In this document: positions 46,909 to 58,419 of the stretch, piece after piece
How the letters are laid out: each line of letters begins with the position of its first letter
How positions within the stretch are numbered: the stretch's first letter is position 1
Assembly: GCA_016758905.1 (NCBI GenBank)
Contig: JAEPQZ010000006.1
Coordinates: forward strand, 1,291,900-1,355,899
Direction of reading: 5' to 3'
Origin: Umbelopsis isabellina
Lineage: Eukaryota; Mucoromycota; Umbelopsidomycetes; Umbelopsidales; Umbelopsidaceae
Length of the DNA: 64,000 nucleotides
The notes under the pieces: model-generated
The model's database searches: none
What the model was told of the DNA's origin: nothing
The model's input: the letters and a program-made list of their open reading frames with translations, nothing else
Position numbers and translations under genes: made by a program

Positions 46909-48183
46909 TTAAACTGTGCTGCTAATTCTAGCTATGTGGTCTTTGGTATCCCTGATTTTATCTATGACTTCCGCATATGATCTCGCTATCTCTTCAAAGT
47001 CTGGTCCTTGGTTTTTATAACCATCAAGCTTGGCATCAGTTTCTTCTAATCTCGTCTTCAGTTCTTCATGTTGCGTTTCTAATGATGATCTAACAACAAT
47101 GTGAGATTTCTTGTTCTATACTGGTGATCAGTGTTCTTTTTCAACTTACCGGATGACTTCGAGTGCCTGCACTGTTTCCGGATCATATGTATTTACTCGC
47201 ATAGTGCTATTGAGAACGCTGATTATACGGACAAGATGTTTAGAAAATATTGATGGATTGAGTTTCAAATATAATAGTACATACTCCAATTTCAACGTTA
47301 GAGACTCTGTGAGTGAGCGCATGTAGTTCTCGTAAATGCGGTAATGGTGTTGATCATGGGAAGTCGTATCCCGCAAGACTTCTATCATATTGCGCATAGC
47401 CATATCCATGGTCTAGAAAGAATATGCTACTGTCAAGCGATTTGCTATTATCCAAGACTTTGAGGGCATTTAAAAACCTTACGGCCATATAATCAGAATA
47501 TTCTCGCACAGTATTTTGTCTCAATAGTAGGATCTCATGCTTTGCTTGCTGTATATCTTGTCGTTGCCTCGCTACGTATACTTCTACCCACTTCATCTTT
47601 TCTTCATTTGATACAGTTTCGGGATGTTTATCCATTTCTGCTCCTTCTATGATGGCATTAGATGGAATTTTAATTACAATTTGCAAGGGGCAGTACAAAC
47701 CTCTTTGAAAATCGTCGATAGTACTTATGCCAAAGACTGCTTGGAATCTTTCATCAATTCTATGCTCTATGTCCTTCACGACGTTTGAAGATAGGCGACC
47801 GGACTACGACGATTCTTCATGAGTAATCATTCTATCGGTCGTAATAAAAAGACGCGTACTTACCCCCGGCGTCGTATCGATTTCTTCTTCTTCGGTCCTA
47901 GGCGGTTGCGTTGATTGGAAATCCATGCCTAACTCATTTTCACTCACGCATTTCCGTGCTTCTTCAACTAGAGTGAGATCTTGTAGATACCTCGCCCTAT
48001 GCTGCAATTATGAACCAATTCAGTACCTCAGTCTGTGTCGTAAGTCACCTCCAAAGTGGTGTTTAGTGCACTTACTACATCGGCTTTTTGCGTTATTTGA
48101 GAACGGAGATGCTGCTCTAGTTGTAACAAGAAATCGTCGGCATCGTTCCGCAGAAAAGAATGGTTTCCTCCAATTGTACTCAT
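46909..48183 (-). CDS. HAUS4: HAUS4-like augmin subunit
   Basis: Seven exons (46909-47089, 47150-47218, 47285-47412, 47483-47646, 47701-47803, 47864-48001, 48076-48183) encode 296 aa, almost all helical or coiled coil. Resemblance to HAUS4 is clearest at the end: LTLKL, then NTYDPETVQALEVIRSSLET, DGYKNQGPDFEEIARSY and DKIRDTKDHIA, which parallel the TYT.E.V....IR..L and LNSYE..G.EFD..V.EY blocks of animal HAUS4. Augmin nucleates branching microtubules; it occurs in some filamentous fungi (AUG complex) but not in yeasts. The 66-nt intron 47219-47284 is optional by phase. The assignment rests on the C-terminal half. Confidence 0.65.
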
Positions 48184-48657
48184 TTTATACAAGTGTATTG
48201 CCACGCGAAGCTTTTTCGTGCTTCTTCAAACTGTTGGCGGGCCGCTACGCAACTCCGACACTCCCAATTTAGCAATACACTACATACAGGCTTTTTGTCA
48301 ACTGAGCACTGCAGCCCAAGCTCATAAAATACCAAATAGCTTCATATCACAGTTCTAAAAGCTCAGCGTGAGCTTGGAATATGTTTCAGGTTATTTTATA
48401 CAGAACCACTCCTACAGCCCACAGCCAGTGTCCAGTTCCCGCCTGTCAAGACTGGCTGACCGTGAAAAATGATATCATCCTCGATGTGTAACAGAATGAC
48501 TTCCAAGCACGTTTCGAACATGCTTTAAGGACTAGTAGATTGTGTGTTATAGGGTCTGATAATTAGCCCGAAACTAATGTCGGTCGAAAAATGTGGGGAT
48601 AAGGATATATGTGCAGCCGAAAAAAGTAATTTATCATTTGAAAAGAAAAATTAAGCC
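48184..48657. other. divergent promoter region (HAUS4-like / F-box)
   Basis: About 475 bp between divergent ATGs. No repeat, RNA gene or clear element recognised. Confidence 0.4.
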
Positions 48658-49948
48658 ATGTTTGTGACCACTCCAAGGCTTTGTCTACCGAGCTTCAAAA
48701 TGGAACCACATAAAGCACAGAGAATAACGGAATTACCACAAGAGATAATAATTAACATCTTCAGTAGACTCGGCATGTTTGAAGTAGTTGCTCTAGAGCA
48801 GGTAAGCTGGCTATACTTTCAAGCTCACTCCCAATAATGTAGTCGCACCTTTAATAATACATCTCCATCAGACATGCCAAGTCTTTCGCACTGCTATAAG
48901 TCAGCCATGGCTATGGTATCAAATGTACGATCGCCGATTTGGAGCACCACCAATAAAAGCTCAGGATTTTGAAAAAGATTTGTCTTGGAGGCAGCGGTAC
49001 GAAGAGAAAGGTAATACTAGGGATAAACGGCGTTGTCATCATGTGTAGACCCTAAACTCCTGACTAACCATGCTTCCATAGCCGCACTAAAACTATCTGT
49101 AGCTAATGACTTTGATATTGCTCATCTGAACGGGATTCACTGGAGAAAGTGCGAGTCCACCGAAAGTGAATATGGCAGCATTGCAATGATGCAGCAAGTC
49201 TGCTGGCTAGATGTAAGTAGTTTCCTTTTTCATATTTAGACTGCATTGACTATGCAGAAAATAACATATGAATTTTTGTAAGGCGAACGCAACAATACAA
49301 TCAGTTCCGCCTGGTACCTATAGAGTCCTTTGGCGTGTTAGAATATGGGAGACAGTTTTGAGAAATCAACAAGTAGATTTTACTGCTATCCCACAGGTAA
49401 GATAGTTACCGTCAGATTTTTGAACCAATCCATAGCAACTAAATGTTTGAATTGCCGAATATGTAGCTTGATACCAGGGAAGCGATTCCGGAGGGGTCAT
49501 CCATATTCACAACACCCTACCGTTGGTTTTGGGACGCCGATGTCCTTGGTCGTGGTTGGGCAGTCATGTCGCTGCCCGGTAAACTAGTGATCAAGGAGGA
49601 ATGGGGTTTTACAGACGTCCGAGTTTCCATAGAAAGAAAAGATGACCAATGGAAAGGGGGAATGGTAAGCGGCATTATAGAAAAAGGTGGTCATATAAAA
49701 CCATGTTTTTCCTAACCTATTTTCACTAGGATTTCGACTGGGTTCAATTACAGCGCATAGACAACGACTTGCCCATATGCTCAAGACTAGAATCATCGAG
49801 GCGAACAATCAATATTAGAAGCGGCGGACGCCATAGAAATGAATTCCGAGCAGAAGACCCACCGTATTCACCGTTTACCTACTATTTCATTTTGAGCACT
49901 TTGGTCACTTGGTTTCTATTTTGGCTCAAGCAACAAATAGTGCATTGA
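48658..49948 (+). CDS. F-box protein with PP2-like domain and C-terminal membrane anchor
   Basis: Six exons (48658-48801, 48872-49010, 49049-49212, 49283-49396, 49467-49664, 49730-49948) encode 325 aa. The F-box (about 22-65) reads ITELPQEIIINIFSRLGMFE and then VVALEQTCQVFRTAISQPWL, for Skp1 binding in an SCF ubiquitin ligase. A middle domain with VPPGTYRVLWRVRIWETV and WGFTDVRVSIERKDDQWKGG has the look of the plant PP2/FBA-type sugar- or glycoprotein-binding module. The last 35 residues contain one hydrophobic helix (YYFILSTLVTWFLFWL) near the end, a possible tail anchor. A second ATG at 48700 (MEPHKAQR) is an alternative start. Substrate unknown. Confidence 0.78.
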
Positions 49949-50167
49949 TTCATACCCGTTGTATCACCCCTTCTCTCTTTTTGATATTTTCCTTTTGCTT
50001 CTCCTGTACAGCGAGGCTCTTCCCGCAGTTTGTAGATACACGTACTAGTAATTAATCCCCCATTGGCTTTCATGTCGTCTTTTAGTTTATTCAATTTTAA
50101 TTTACAGTGAATTTCTTTCCAAGTAAGTATGGAAATAAAGCATTCATCCACCACTTCAGTCTAAATT

Positions 50168-51901
50168 CTACTCCCAAAGTTCCTGGATGATTTTCTCTTG
50201 CTTGAATCTCTTCTCGACCAATTTGACGACATCTAAATTCAGCTTTAGCATTTATACTTTGATGATATCGTCAAATGACTGTTGTTATTATTTACCTTCA
50301 CCATATTGAGCCTTAAGATCAGTATCCGCAGGTAACTTGTCATGTCGATTGGCTTCCTCCCTTGTCAAACAAACGACGTTTGAATAACTAAGCGGCTTGC
50401 TTCTGTCCCATCGGACTAATGCGGGCTTATCAGCTGGGCCTGAGATTATGCTCTTTCCTAGCCACATTTCCTCGAAAATATATCCAACGTCTCGAACATC
50501 AAATGGGATTGTCCTAAAAGTTTTCATGTTAAGCACGTTTCGAGCGCTTTGTACAAGCCATTTTTTTCGACTTACTTTTGATTGTAAACGGTTGCTTCTC
50601 TAACAAGCAATTCTTTATGTATTTTTTGATACGTTGATTCTCGGTTTTTGACTGCCAAAGGTTCAAAGTTTGGCCAGTTGCCAAGAACGAGAATAACATG
50701 TGTGGCTATAGCCATACCAAACATACTAGGAATGGTGCCTAGCACAGGCAAGATGCGCGAGCGGAAATCGGGAAGAGCAGCATAGTCTTCCGCATTATCT
50801 ACTTTTTCCTCCTCTATGCAAACAAAGTCAGTAAGGTATCTCAAAATCCAATGACATTGCTAACAAAAACACACCTAATGGAAGCAGCTTAACATGATGT
50901 GGCTTCTCCGTAGAGTATACCACGGGAACTCCAGATACAATTCCACGCTTCTTCAGCTTTTTCCGTACTGCCCGAGCCAATGGATCCTCTTCAATTCACC
51001 GTTAGTACAAAGCGATGGTTTACCATGGCAGCGAATATCAATTTGTTTCCATACCAAATGTATTGCTCACATCAGCAATCTGAATTCTAGTGGGATCCGC
51101 CTTAGCCCCTGCACCCATCGAAGCAATCACTGGTAGCTTCTTGTTATAACAGTATTGCATTAAATCAACTTTTGTCTCGATATTGTCAATAGCATCAATG
51201 ACATAATCAGGATTTCCTAGAGTACGTCAAATTTTAGTCATGAATTCCCAATATCTGTCATTACGCCTGCTTAACCTACCTTCGAGTAAGTCATCTGCAT
51301 TTGCTATGGAAAATAGCTCTATTCTAGCATCCACATCGGCTTGTGGCATAATTTGTTTGAAATGCTTCTGTATGGCTTTTACTTTTGGTGTGCCTACGTC
51401 TGCTTGTGTCGCAACAGCATGGCGGTTGAGACTACTCAATGTAACCTGGTCAAAATCTATGATACGAATTCGCTCCACTCCAGACCTTAAGAGCATCAAA
51501 GCAGCCCATGAGCCAACACCACCGGCTCCCACAACAATGACGAAAGATTTTCTGATTTTCTCAACGTTCTCTTTACCGAGAAAAGCAATGTTTCGTGACA
51601 ATTGTTCATGGATAAGTGACTCCTCGAACTCTTTGGAAGCAAAACTAGGTTTCTCGGAGTCACTAGGTTGCAGAGTGCCAAATGAAGTCAATACGGTCGA
51701 ATGTGCGGGAGCAGCTGCTACCTCTGCTTTGATCGATCGAACTTTCTTTCGGCGACGAACTGCCTGGTACCCCAGAATGCTCGTTGCAGTAAGAGCCGAA
51801 CTAGCAACTACAGTTAAAGTGAGTCGAACAGCACTTTGATTTTGGCTTAAAAATTGAGAGAATTTCTCTGAATAGTCAGAAACTCGATCAGCAAAAGACA
51901 T
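50168..51901 (-). CDS. TCD1: tRNA threonylcarbamoyladenosine dehydratase (TcdA/Tcd1 family)
   Basis: Six exons (50168-50232, 50296-50513, 50576-50813, 50875-50988, 51055-51216, 51280-51901) encode 472 aa. It is an E1-like enzyme that uses ATP to cyclise t6A37 of tRNA to ct6A. A membrane helix (about 25-46) anchors it, presumably to the mitochondrial outer membrane as in yeast. Motifs: VIVVGAGGVGSWAALMLLRS (121-140), IDFDQVTLSSLNRHA, YVIDAIDNIETK and IASMGAGAKADPTRI. The frame stays open upstream to 52090, only 15 bp from the SEC21 ATG, so I chose the Met at 51901, which leaves about 200 bp of shared promoter. Confidence 0.93.
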
Positions 51902-52104
51902 TGTCGCTATTGTAAGTTGACAGGGTAACTGCAAGCCCGAAATTTTCGACTTTGTTAAATTTCGTGATAAAATTACAACGGTTGATGACGTGGCGCGCTG
52001 AATCCGCTGGGTTTGTAGCAAAGTGAGCGACGCTTGACTGGGCTTTGAAAACGTGTTCATCTGAAATTCGTCGCTTCCGATCTTGACCATTGTTCACTAG
52101 CATC

Positions 52105-55100
52105 ATGAGCTACGGCAAACGTGACGAGGATACGGGTAAATATGCTGCTACATTACAGAATTTCTGTCTAGTTAATTGCCAAGGGCAGTGTGTATAGTCA
52201 ATAAAGCGAGGCAACCACCACCATCTGTACCTATTCGACCTACGACACCTGGGAATCACAGCCTTAGCCATCACCAAATTGTCAGCTCTACTCGAAACCT
52301 TACGCACAATAGCATTGTCACTTCAAATAGCTACTCGAAATCCCACTGGGATGATTCAGACTTTGCCGTCTCCTGTGTTCTACCACGCGCTAATACATTG
52401 TTTGATGTGCAGGTGAAATTGGCCTCTTTTACCATTTAGACAAGACAACTGTCCTACAAGAGGCGCGTGCTTTCAATGATTCTCCTATAAATGCTCGAAA
52501 ATGCAGGTTGCTGCTCACAAAGATTATCTACTTGCTCTATCTTGGAGAACCTTTCAACACCAAGGAAGCTACTGACCTTTTCTTCAACGTTACCAAGCTT
52601 TTCCAGTCCAAAGATGTAAGCACAATATGATCAGGGTTCAAAAAGTCTCAAATGTTTTCTAACACAATGTTACAGACATCACTTCGACAAATGATGTACT
52701 TGGTGATTAAGGAACTGTCAGATATTGCAGAGGATGTCATCATGGTCACACAGTCCTTGATGAAAGATATACAAGCCAAGCAGGAGACTAGCTATCGCGC
52801 AAACGCTATCAGAGCTCTTTGTCAAATTACTGACGTAAGTACAGGCTTTCAAAAATCTGACCTTTATTGCTTTACTAAGTACCATTTCTGCGACAGCCTT
52901 CTATGATCCAAGGTATAGAAAGAATATTGAAAGCCGCCATTGTCGACAAAACTCCTTCTGTCTCTTCAGCTGCTTTGGTTTCATCCTATCATCTTTTTGC
53001 TGTCGCAAAAGATGTTGTTCGCCGATGGGCAAATGAAGTTCAAGAAGCTGTTCATGTCAAGTCATCTTCTGGCGGCCTCTCCTCCATGTCCAACTACATG
53101 ACATCTCTAGGTGGTGCTCAAGCTCAAACCCAGGTTGTCATCTCTACCAGCAACATTGCTCAATATCATTCTCTTGGATTACTTTATTTGATCCGCCAAC
53201 ATGATCGTATGGCTATAACCAAAATGATCCAGTCATTTGCTGGCCAAAAGAGTGGCGGTTTGTTAGGTGGCGGCGGTAGCAGTGTACTGAAGAATTCCCC
53301 TGCTGTCTGCTTGCTCATTCGATATGCTTGCAAGGTTATGGAGGAAGATCCTAGTACAACTAGACGCATGTATGAATTACTTGAAGGCTTCCTTCGACAC
53401 AAGAGCGATATGGTGAATTACGAGGCTGCTCGTGCTATTTGTGAAATGAACGATGTTTCTGCCAAGGAACTTTACCCCGCTATCTCAGGTGAGCCATTAC
53501 ATACAACATTTTGCCCTGTGAAATCATTGCTAATACCATCCCCCAGTTTTGCAACTCTTCTTATCGTCACCAAAGCCAACTTTGCGATTCGCAGCCATCC
53601 GTACTTTGAACAAGCTGGCTATGACCAAGCCTAATGCTGTCTCACCATGCAACTTGGATATGGAGAATTTGATCACAGATCAAAACCGTAGCGTTGCTAC
53701 ATTCGCTATCACAACTCTTCTTAAGACCGGAAATGAAGCTTCTGTTGACCGCCTGATGAAGCAAATTTCTGGCTTTATGAGTGAAATTACAGATGAGTTC
53801 AAGGTCATTGTTGTGGAGGCAATTCGCTCATTATGTCTCAAGTTCCCTGCCAAGCAAGGCGTCATGTTGAGCTTCTTGAGTGGAATCCTTCGTGACGAAG
53901 GTGGCTATGACTTCAAACGTGCCGTTGTGGAAGCCATATTTGACCTTGTCAAATATATTACGGACAGTAGAGACACAGCTCTTGCACATTTGTGTGAGTT
54001 TATTGAAGATTGTGAATTCACAAAGCTGTCAGTGCGCATTTTGCATGTGCTTGGTGTTGAAGGTCCCAAGACTGCCACACCCACCAAGTTCATTCGGTAC
54101 ATCTATAACCGAGTGATCTTGGAAAACTCCATTGTTCGTGCAGCTGCTGTCAGCGCACTTGCCAAATTTGGTGTCAACGTTGAGGATGCTTCCGTTCAGA
54201 AGAGTGTCCGTATTTTGCTGACCAGATGTCTTGACGATGTTGATGATGAAGTACGAGATAGAGCTACATTGTACTTGAACCTCATGGACGATGCTGAAGG
54301 CGCCAATCGTTATATCAAAGATGGTGAGATGAGATTTCTTAAGTTTTTGCTTGTTAAATGATGTGGTGTCTAACATGCAGTCATTTTAGATTCTACATAT
54401 GCGTTCCCCACATTAGAACGCCAACTTGTGGAATATGTCAATAATACAAATGCCAGTGCACAACCTTTCGATATTCAAAATGTCCCGAAGATTTCCAAGG
54501 TACAAGAAGAGGAAGAGAGACGTCGTATGCGAACTCAAGAAATCTCTTCTATGCCATCCTTGTCCGTTCCTTCGTCACAAGCTCACCCAAGATCGCCTGG
54601 TACACCTGCCACCCCAGATTCACATGGAGCAAACTCTCCCGCCATGGGCTCAAGCTTCGATCAACAACAAGTCTATGCTGAGCAACTCACTGCTATTCCC
54701 GAGTTCTCTTCCTTTGGTGCATTGTTCAAGAGTTCACACAAACCCATCGAACTCACTGAAAGTGAAACAGAGTATGTTATTCACTGCATTAAGCACACAT
54801 ATAAGGAACACATTGTCTTCCAGGTACGATATCACTTTTCTTAAACAATTCTGCTGCACCACCCTTTTTTTATTCACTAACTTACAATCAAAACTAGTTT
54901 AATTGTACAAACACGCTGAACGACCAGCTGTTGGAGGACGTTGCTATGATCATGCAGCCGGATATTGATGAATGCGGTTTGGAACCCATTGTCAGCATTC
55001 CTGCTCCCAAGCTAGAATACAATGTGCCCGGTGTCATTTATGTTGCATTCCAAAAGGCTGCTGACGATTACCCCATTGGTATGTATTGCACTTGTACCTG

Positions 55101-55693
55101 AAACAATACACGATAAATAAGTGACATTGACTGACTGACATGGTATTCCACATTTAGCCACATTCGCAAACACTCTCAAGTTTGTTATCAAGGATTGTGA
55201 TCCTACCACTGGTGAACCAGATGAGGAGGGCTACGAAGATGAATACGAGATTGAGGACGTGGAAGTGCTTACTGGCGATTATATTCAACCAACCTATGTT
55301 TCACAATTCACGCAATTGTGGGAGCAGTTCGCTGAGACGGAAGCCATTGAAACGTTTGCTTTGGATAGGGATAAGGCACCCAGCTTGAAAGGTACGTGGA
55401 TGATGTTTGATTTACCTTAAAACGTAAAGCATGGTACATCTAACACGAATGAAATTTTAGCCGCATGCGATTCTATCATTGATCTCCTCGGCATGCAAGC
55501 ACTAGAAGACTCTGCTCTACCCAAGTCCAATACTGTACATACATTGATTCTATCCGGCATTTTTATTGGCGGAGTCAAGGTATTGGCAAGAAGCAGAATG
55601 ACGTTCAGCCCAGCAACAGGTGTTGCGTTTGAACTCGCCGTTCGAAGCGAAGATGAAAATGTTTCTCAGATAGTGTTGGGTGCCATTGCTTAG
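52105..55693 (+). CDS. SEC21: COPI coat gamma subunit
   Basis: Nine exons (52105-52135, 52413-52615, 52676-52834, 52897-53488, 53547-54323, 54381-54823, 54898-55078, 55158-55391, 55461-55693) encode 950 aa. Gamma-COP is a core subunit of coatomer, which coats Golgi-to-ER vesicles. The adaptin trunk shows [58 protein letters not shown] and [18 protein letters not shown]. The appendage shows [15 protein letters not shown] and [21 protein letters not shown] Ser/Pro/Thr-rich hinge lies between. The first exon codes only ten residues, and the first intron (277 nt) is the longest in the gene. Confidence 0.97.
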
Positions 55694-55889
55694 GCGTTTT
55701 CTCATTTAATGAACTTTTCTTACTCTTTCTTTCTACACCAAATAAACTCTAAAAGAAAATGTGATTTTTTAACCCATAATGAACGAAGGATAAGCTCTCG
55801 GATGATCCGAAACCATGGCATGATGGCAGCAACTTAACGCAGTCACACGCTTACCAAGAAAATGATGGATTATCGCCACAAAAGGCGTT

Positions 55890-57240
55890 ATGTTTCGCTC
55901 GGCACTCTCTCATTCTCGACCGCTCGTAAATAAATTAGCTCGCCACATGTCTACTATGAAAGCTGTAGTTGTTGAAAGGATTGGTGGTCCAGAAGTCCTG
56001 GAATACAAGGACCATCCCAAACCTCAAGTCAGTTCTGGCAAGATCCTTGTCAAGAATCACGCTATTGGTATGCAGCGCGGCTATAGCCTTTTGCTCAGTT
56101 TTCAATGGAACAAATTATTCACTGTTACTAATATTGTTATATTTAGGCGTCAACTTCATTGACACATATCATCGCAGTGGCGTATATCCTCTACCCACCC
56201 CATTTGTACCCGGACGCGAAGGGTGAGTTTGGACAGAAGCAGTTGTAGGTCAAATCTGTATGTCGCCATACTCACAATATATTTGCTTTTACCTTCCTCG
56301 TGCGAAATTTTCTCCAATTTTCATCCGTCATATCTAGTTCTGGAGAAGTTGTTGAAGTTGGTGAAGGTGTGTCTGACTTCAAAGTTGGCGACCGTGTTGC
56401 CTACGTGGATGCTGAAAGCTATGCGGAGTACACTGCAGTGAATTCTTTAGCTGCTGGTAAAATCCCTGATAACGTGTCTTACGATGACGCTACAGCCCTT
56501 CTCCTTCAAGGTTTGACAGCTTGGACCATGGTCAGAGATGGCTATCCTGTCAAGAAGGGAGGTATGGGTGTTTTTTAAGACTGCTAAAACACTTATATTA
56601 ATTGCTAAACACCACAAACTCAACCCCCTAGATTATGTTCTGGTTCATGCTGCCGCTGGTGGTGTTGGCTTGCTGTTGTGTCAGATGGCTAACTTGCTAG
56701 GAGCTACTGTTATTGGAACTGTGAGCACAGAAGAAAAGGCTGCCTTGGCCAAGGAGAACGGAGCACATCACACTATCAATTACAGTCACGAAGACACAGT
56801 CGCTCGCGTGAACGAGATCACAAACGGTCAAGGTTGCCATGCTGTTTTGGACGGTGTAGGTGCCTCTACATGGGAAACCTCGCTTCAGTCTGTCCGTCGT
56901 CTTGGTACTTTAATCAGCTTTGGTAACGCGTCTGGCGTCGTTCCTCCAGTAAGTGATACCGCAATATACCGCTAAAGGCCATACATATATTGACTTTTTC
57001 AATTAGATCCAGATTAGTTGCTTGTCAGACAAAAGCATTAAACTTATGAGACCAAAGCTGTTCTCTTACTTGGCAACACGAGAGGATAAGGAAAAATGGT
57101 TCAATGAGCTTTTCCAGTTGCAAGCTGAACACAAATTGAAGCTTAGGGTCCACAAGACGTACAAGTTGGAGGATGCGCAATCGGCACACGTTGATATTCA
57201 GAGCAGAAAGACTACTGGAAAGTTGCTGATCGAACTGTAA
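55890..57240 (+). CDS. ZTA1: NADPH:quinone oxidoreductase (zeta-crystallin type)
   Basis: Five exons (55890-56067, 56147-56222, 56338-56561, 56632-56948, 57007-57240) encode 342 aa. A zinc-free MDR-family reductase of quinones and related carbonyls. Motifs: MKAVVVERIGGPEVLEYKD, NFIDTYHRSGVYPLP, PFVPGREGSGEVVEVGEGV, VLVHAAAGGVGLLLCQMA (NADPH) and GTLISFGNASG. The N-terminal 22 residues before MKAVV (MFRSALSHSRPLVNKLARHM) look like a mitochondrial presequence, with internal Met start options at residues 20 and 23. Confidence 0.94.
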
Positions 57241-57413
57241 TTTCTCACGCACGTTTGGTTCAAATTAACGTAATAAAATTTTGGATCTTTTATTATGCTC
57301 GTACAAGTTGAGCATGATGTGAAAGATGTTTCTCATGGTCCACAGACAAACATCATTTTTGCTATTTAGAGCTAAATAGATGGCAAACGGGTCGATGGAG
57401 TGATAGATTAAGA

Positions 57414-58419
57414 TCACCAACCCGAATGTTCTTTCATGAACTCCTCTTCTTCTGGCGTGGTTTTTCGTTCGAGGACTTTGTTACGATGTGGATATCTACC
57501 AAATCTGTCAATCACAGCCTTATGATCCTGAGCATATTTGTAAAATTGATCGAAGAAATCCTTGTTTATCTTGATAGGACAAATAATGTGAGATATGTAT
57601 ATAGAAGTTGATTTTCCAGAGCTTTGGCACGCTTACATCATTACTATTTTCATCAGCAAGCTGCTGAAATTTCATTACTGAGAGGGCTTGATCTACCTTG
57701 TCCTCAGAATGCTCTAGTGGCTTAGATTTTACCCGTTTAAGTATATTGCTACCCATTCAACTACAATATGAACAAAAAGGTACTGCACCATATAAAGCCA
57801 TGCCCGATGTATTGGGTGTAATTTGTCTTCGTAGCCATTTTCAAAGGCAAACCTTGCTACCATCTTGGCTTGTGGATCTGCCAGTACAAACGGTACAGGG
57901 GAATTTCTATATATATTTCTGGAGAACTGATCTAACATCAACACCAGTGACAGAACACCCTAGAATCATCAAAGAAAATCTGGATCAATTGCAAATATTC
58001 ATCGTAAATTATTCAAACAGAAGCTCTGCAGCTACCTACGTTTGGAGTACGGGTAAAGTCCGAAATCAAATTTCCCGTATTTAAGATATCCTCAATCGGT
58101 TGGCCAAAGTCCTCACTCCAATTGGGAAAAGGGTGTTAGTCCCACAGTATCAAGTCAGAGCAAAAAAATTCAACCTCTATCTACCGTAGACGCCTATCAA
58201 AAGCCTCATCTTTGCCAAACCATTTTTTTAACAAGGAACCAGAAAGTGCCTGGCCAGGTACCCAACCTGTTTTTGTTAAGAGCACTGGTTAACAATAAAC
58301 AAGACAGTGGCAGGAATACCATGCGTGTTCTTTTATTGGACACATTGTTAACAGTACTTGCCTTCGAACCATGTTTTAAGGACGTTCTCCTGTAATTGGC
58401 GAACTAGATTAGCATTCAT
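57414..58419 (-). CDS. DUF924 family protein
   Basis: Six exons (57414-57560, 57637-57720, 57789-57959, 58040-58115, 58185-58266, 58362-58419) encode 205 aa. The helical DUF924 signature is present: KKWFGKDEAFDRRLR, LMLDQFSRNIYRNSP, HPIHRAWLYMPLEHSEDKVD and FGRYPHRNKVLERKTTPEEE. The family occurs in bacteria and fungi; biochemical role unknown. The first intron (58267-58361) uses a GC donor (GAAG followed by GCAAGT) rather than GT; only this junction joins the start exon in frame. The start exon itself is supported mainly by that splice and by NVLKTWF, which fits the family's N-terminus. Confidence 0.85.

Noticed and set aside
51902-52090. 63-residue N-terminal extension of the TCD protein
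   Set aside because: The frame is open but would leave only about 15 bp to the divergent SEC21 start and would push the membrane anchor inward; the Met at 51901 fits the family.
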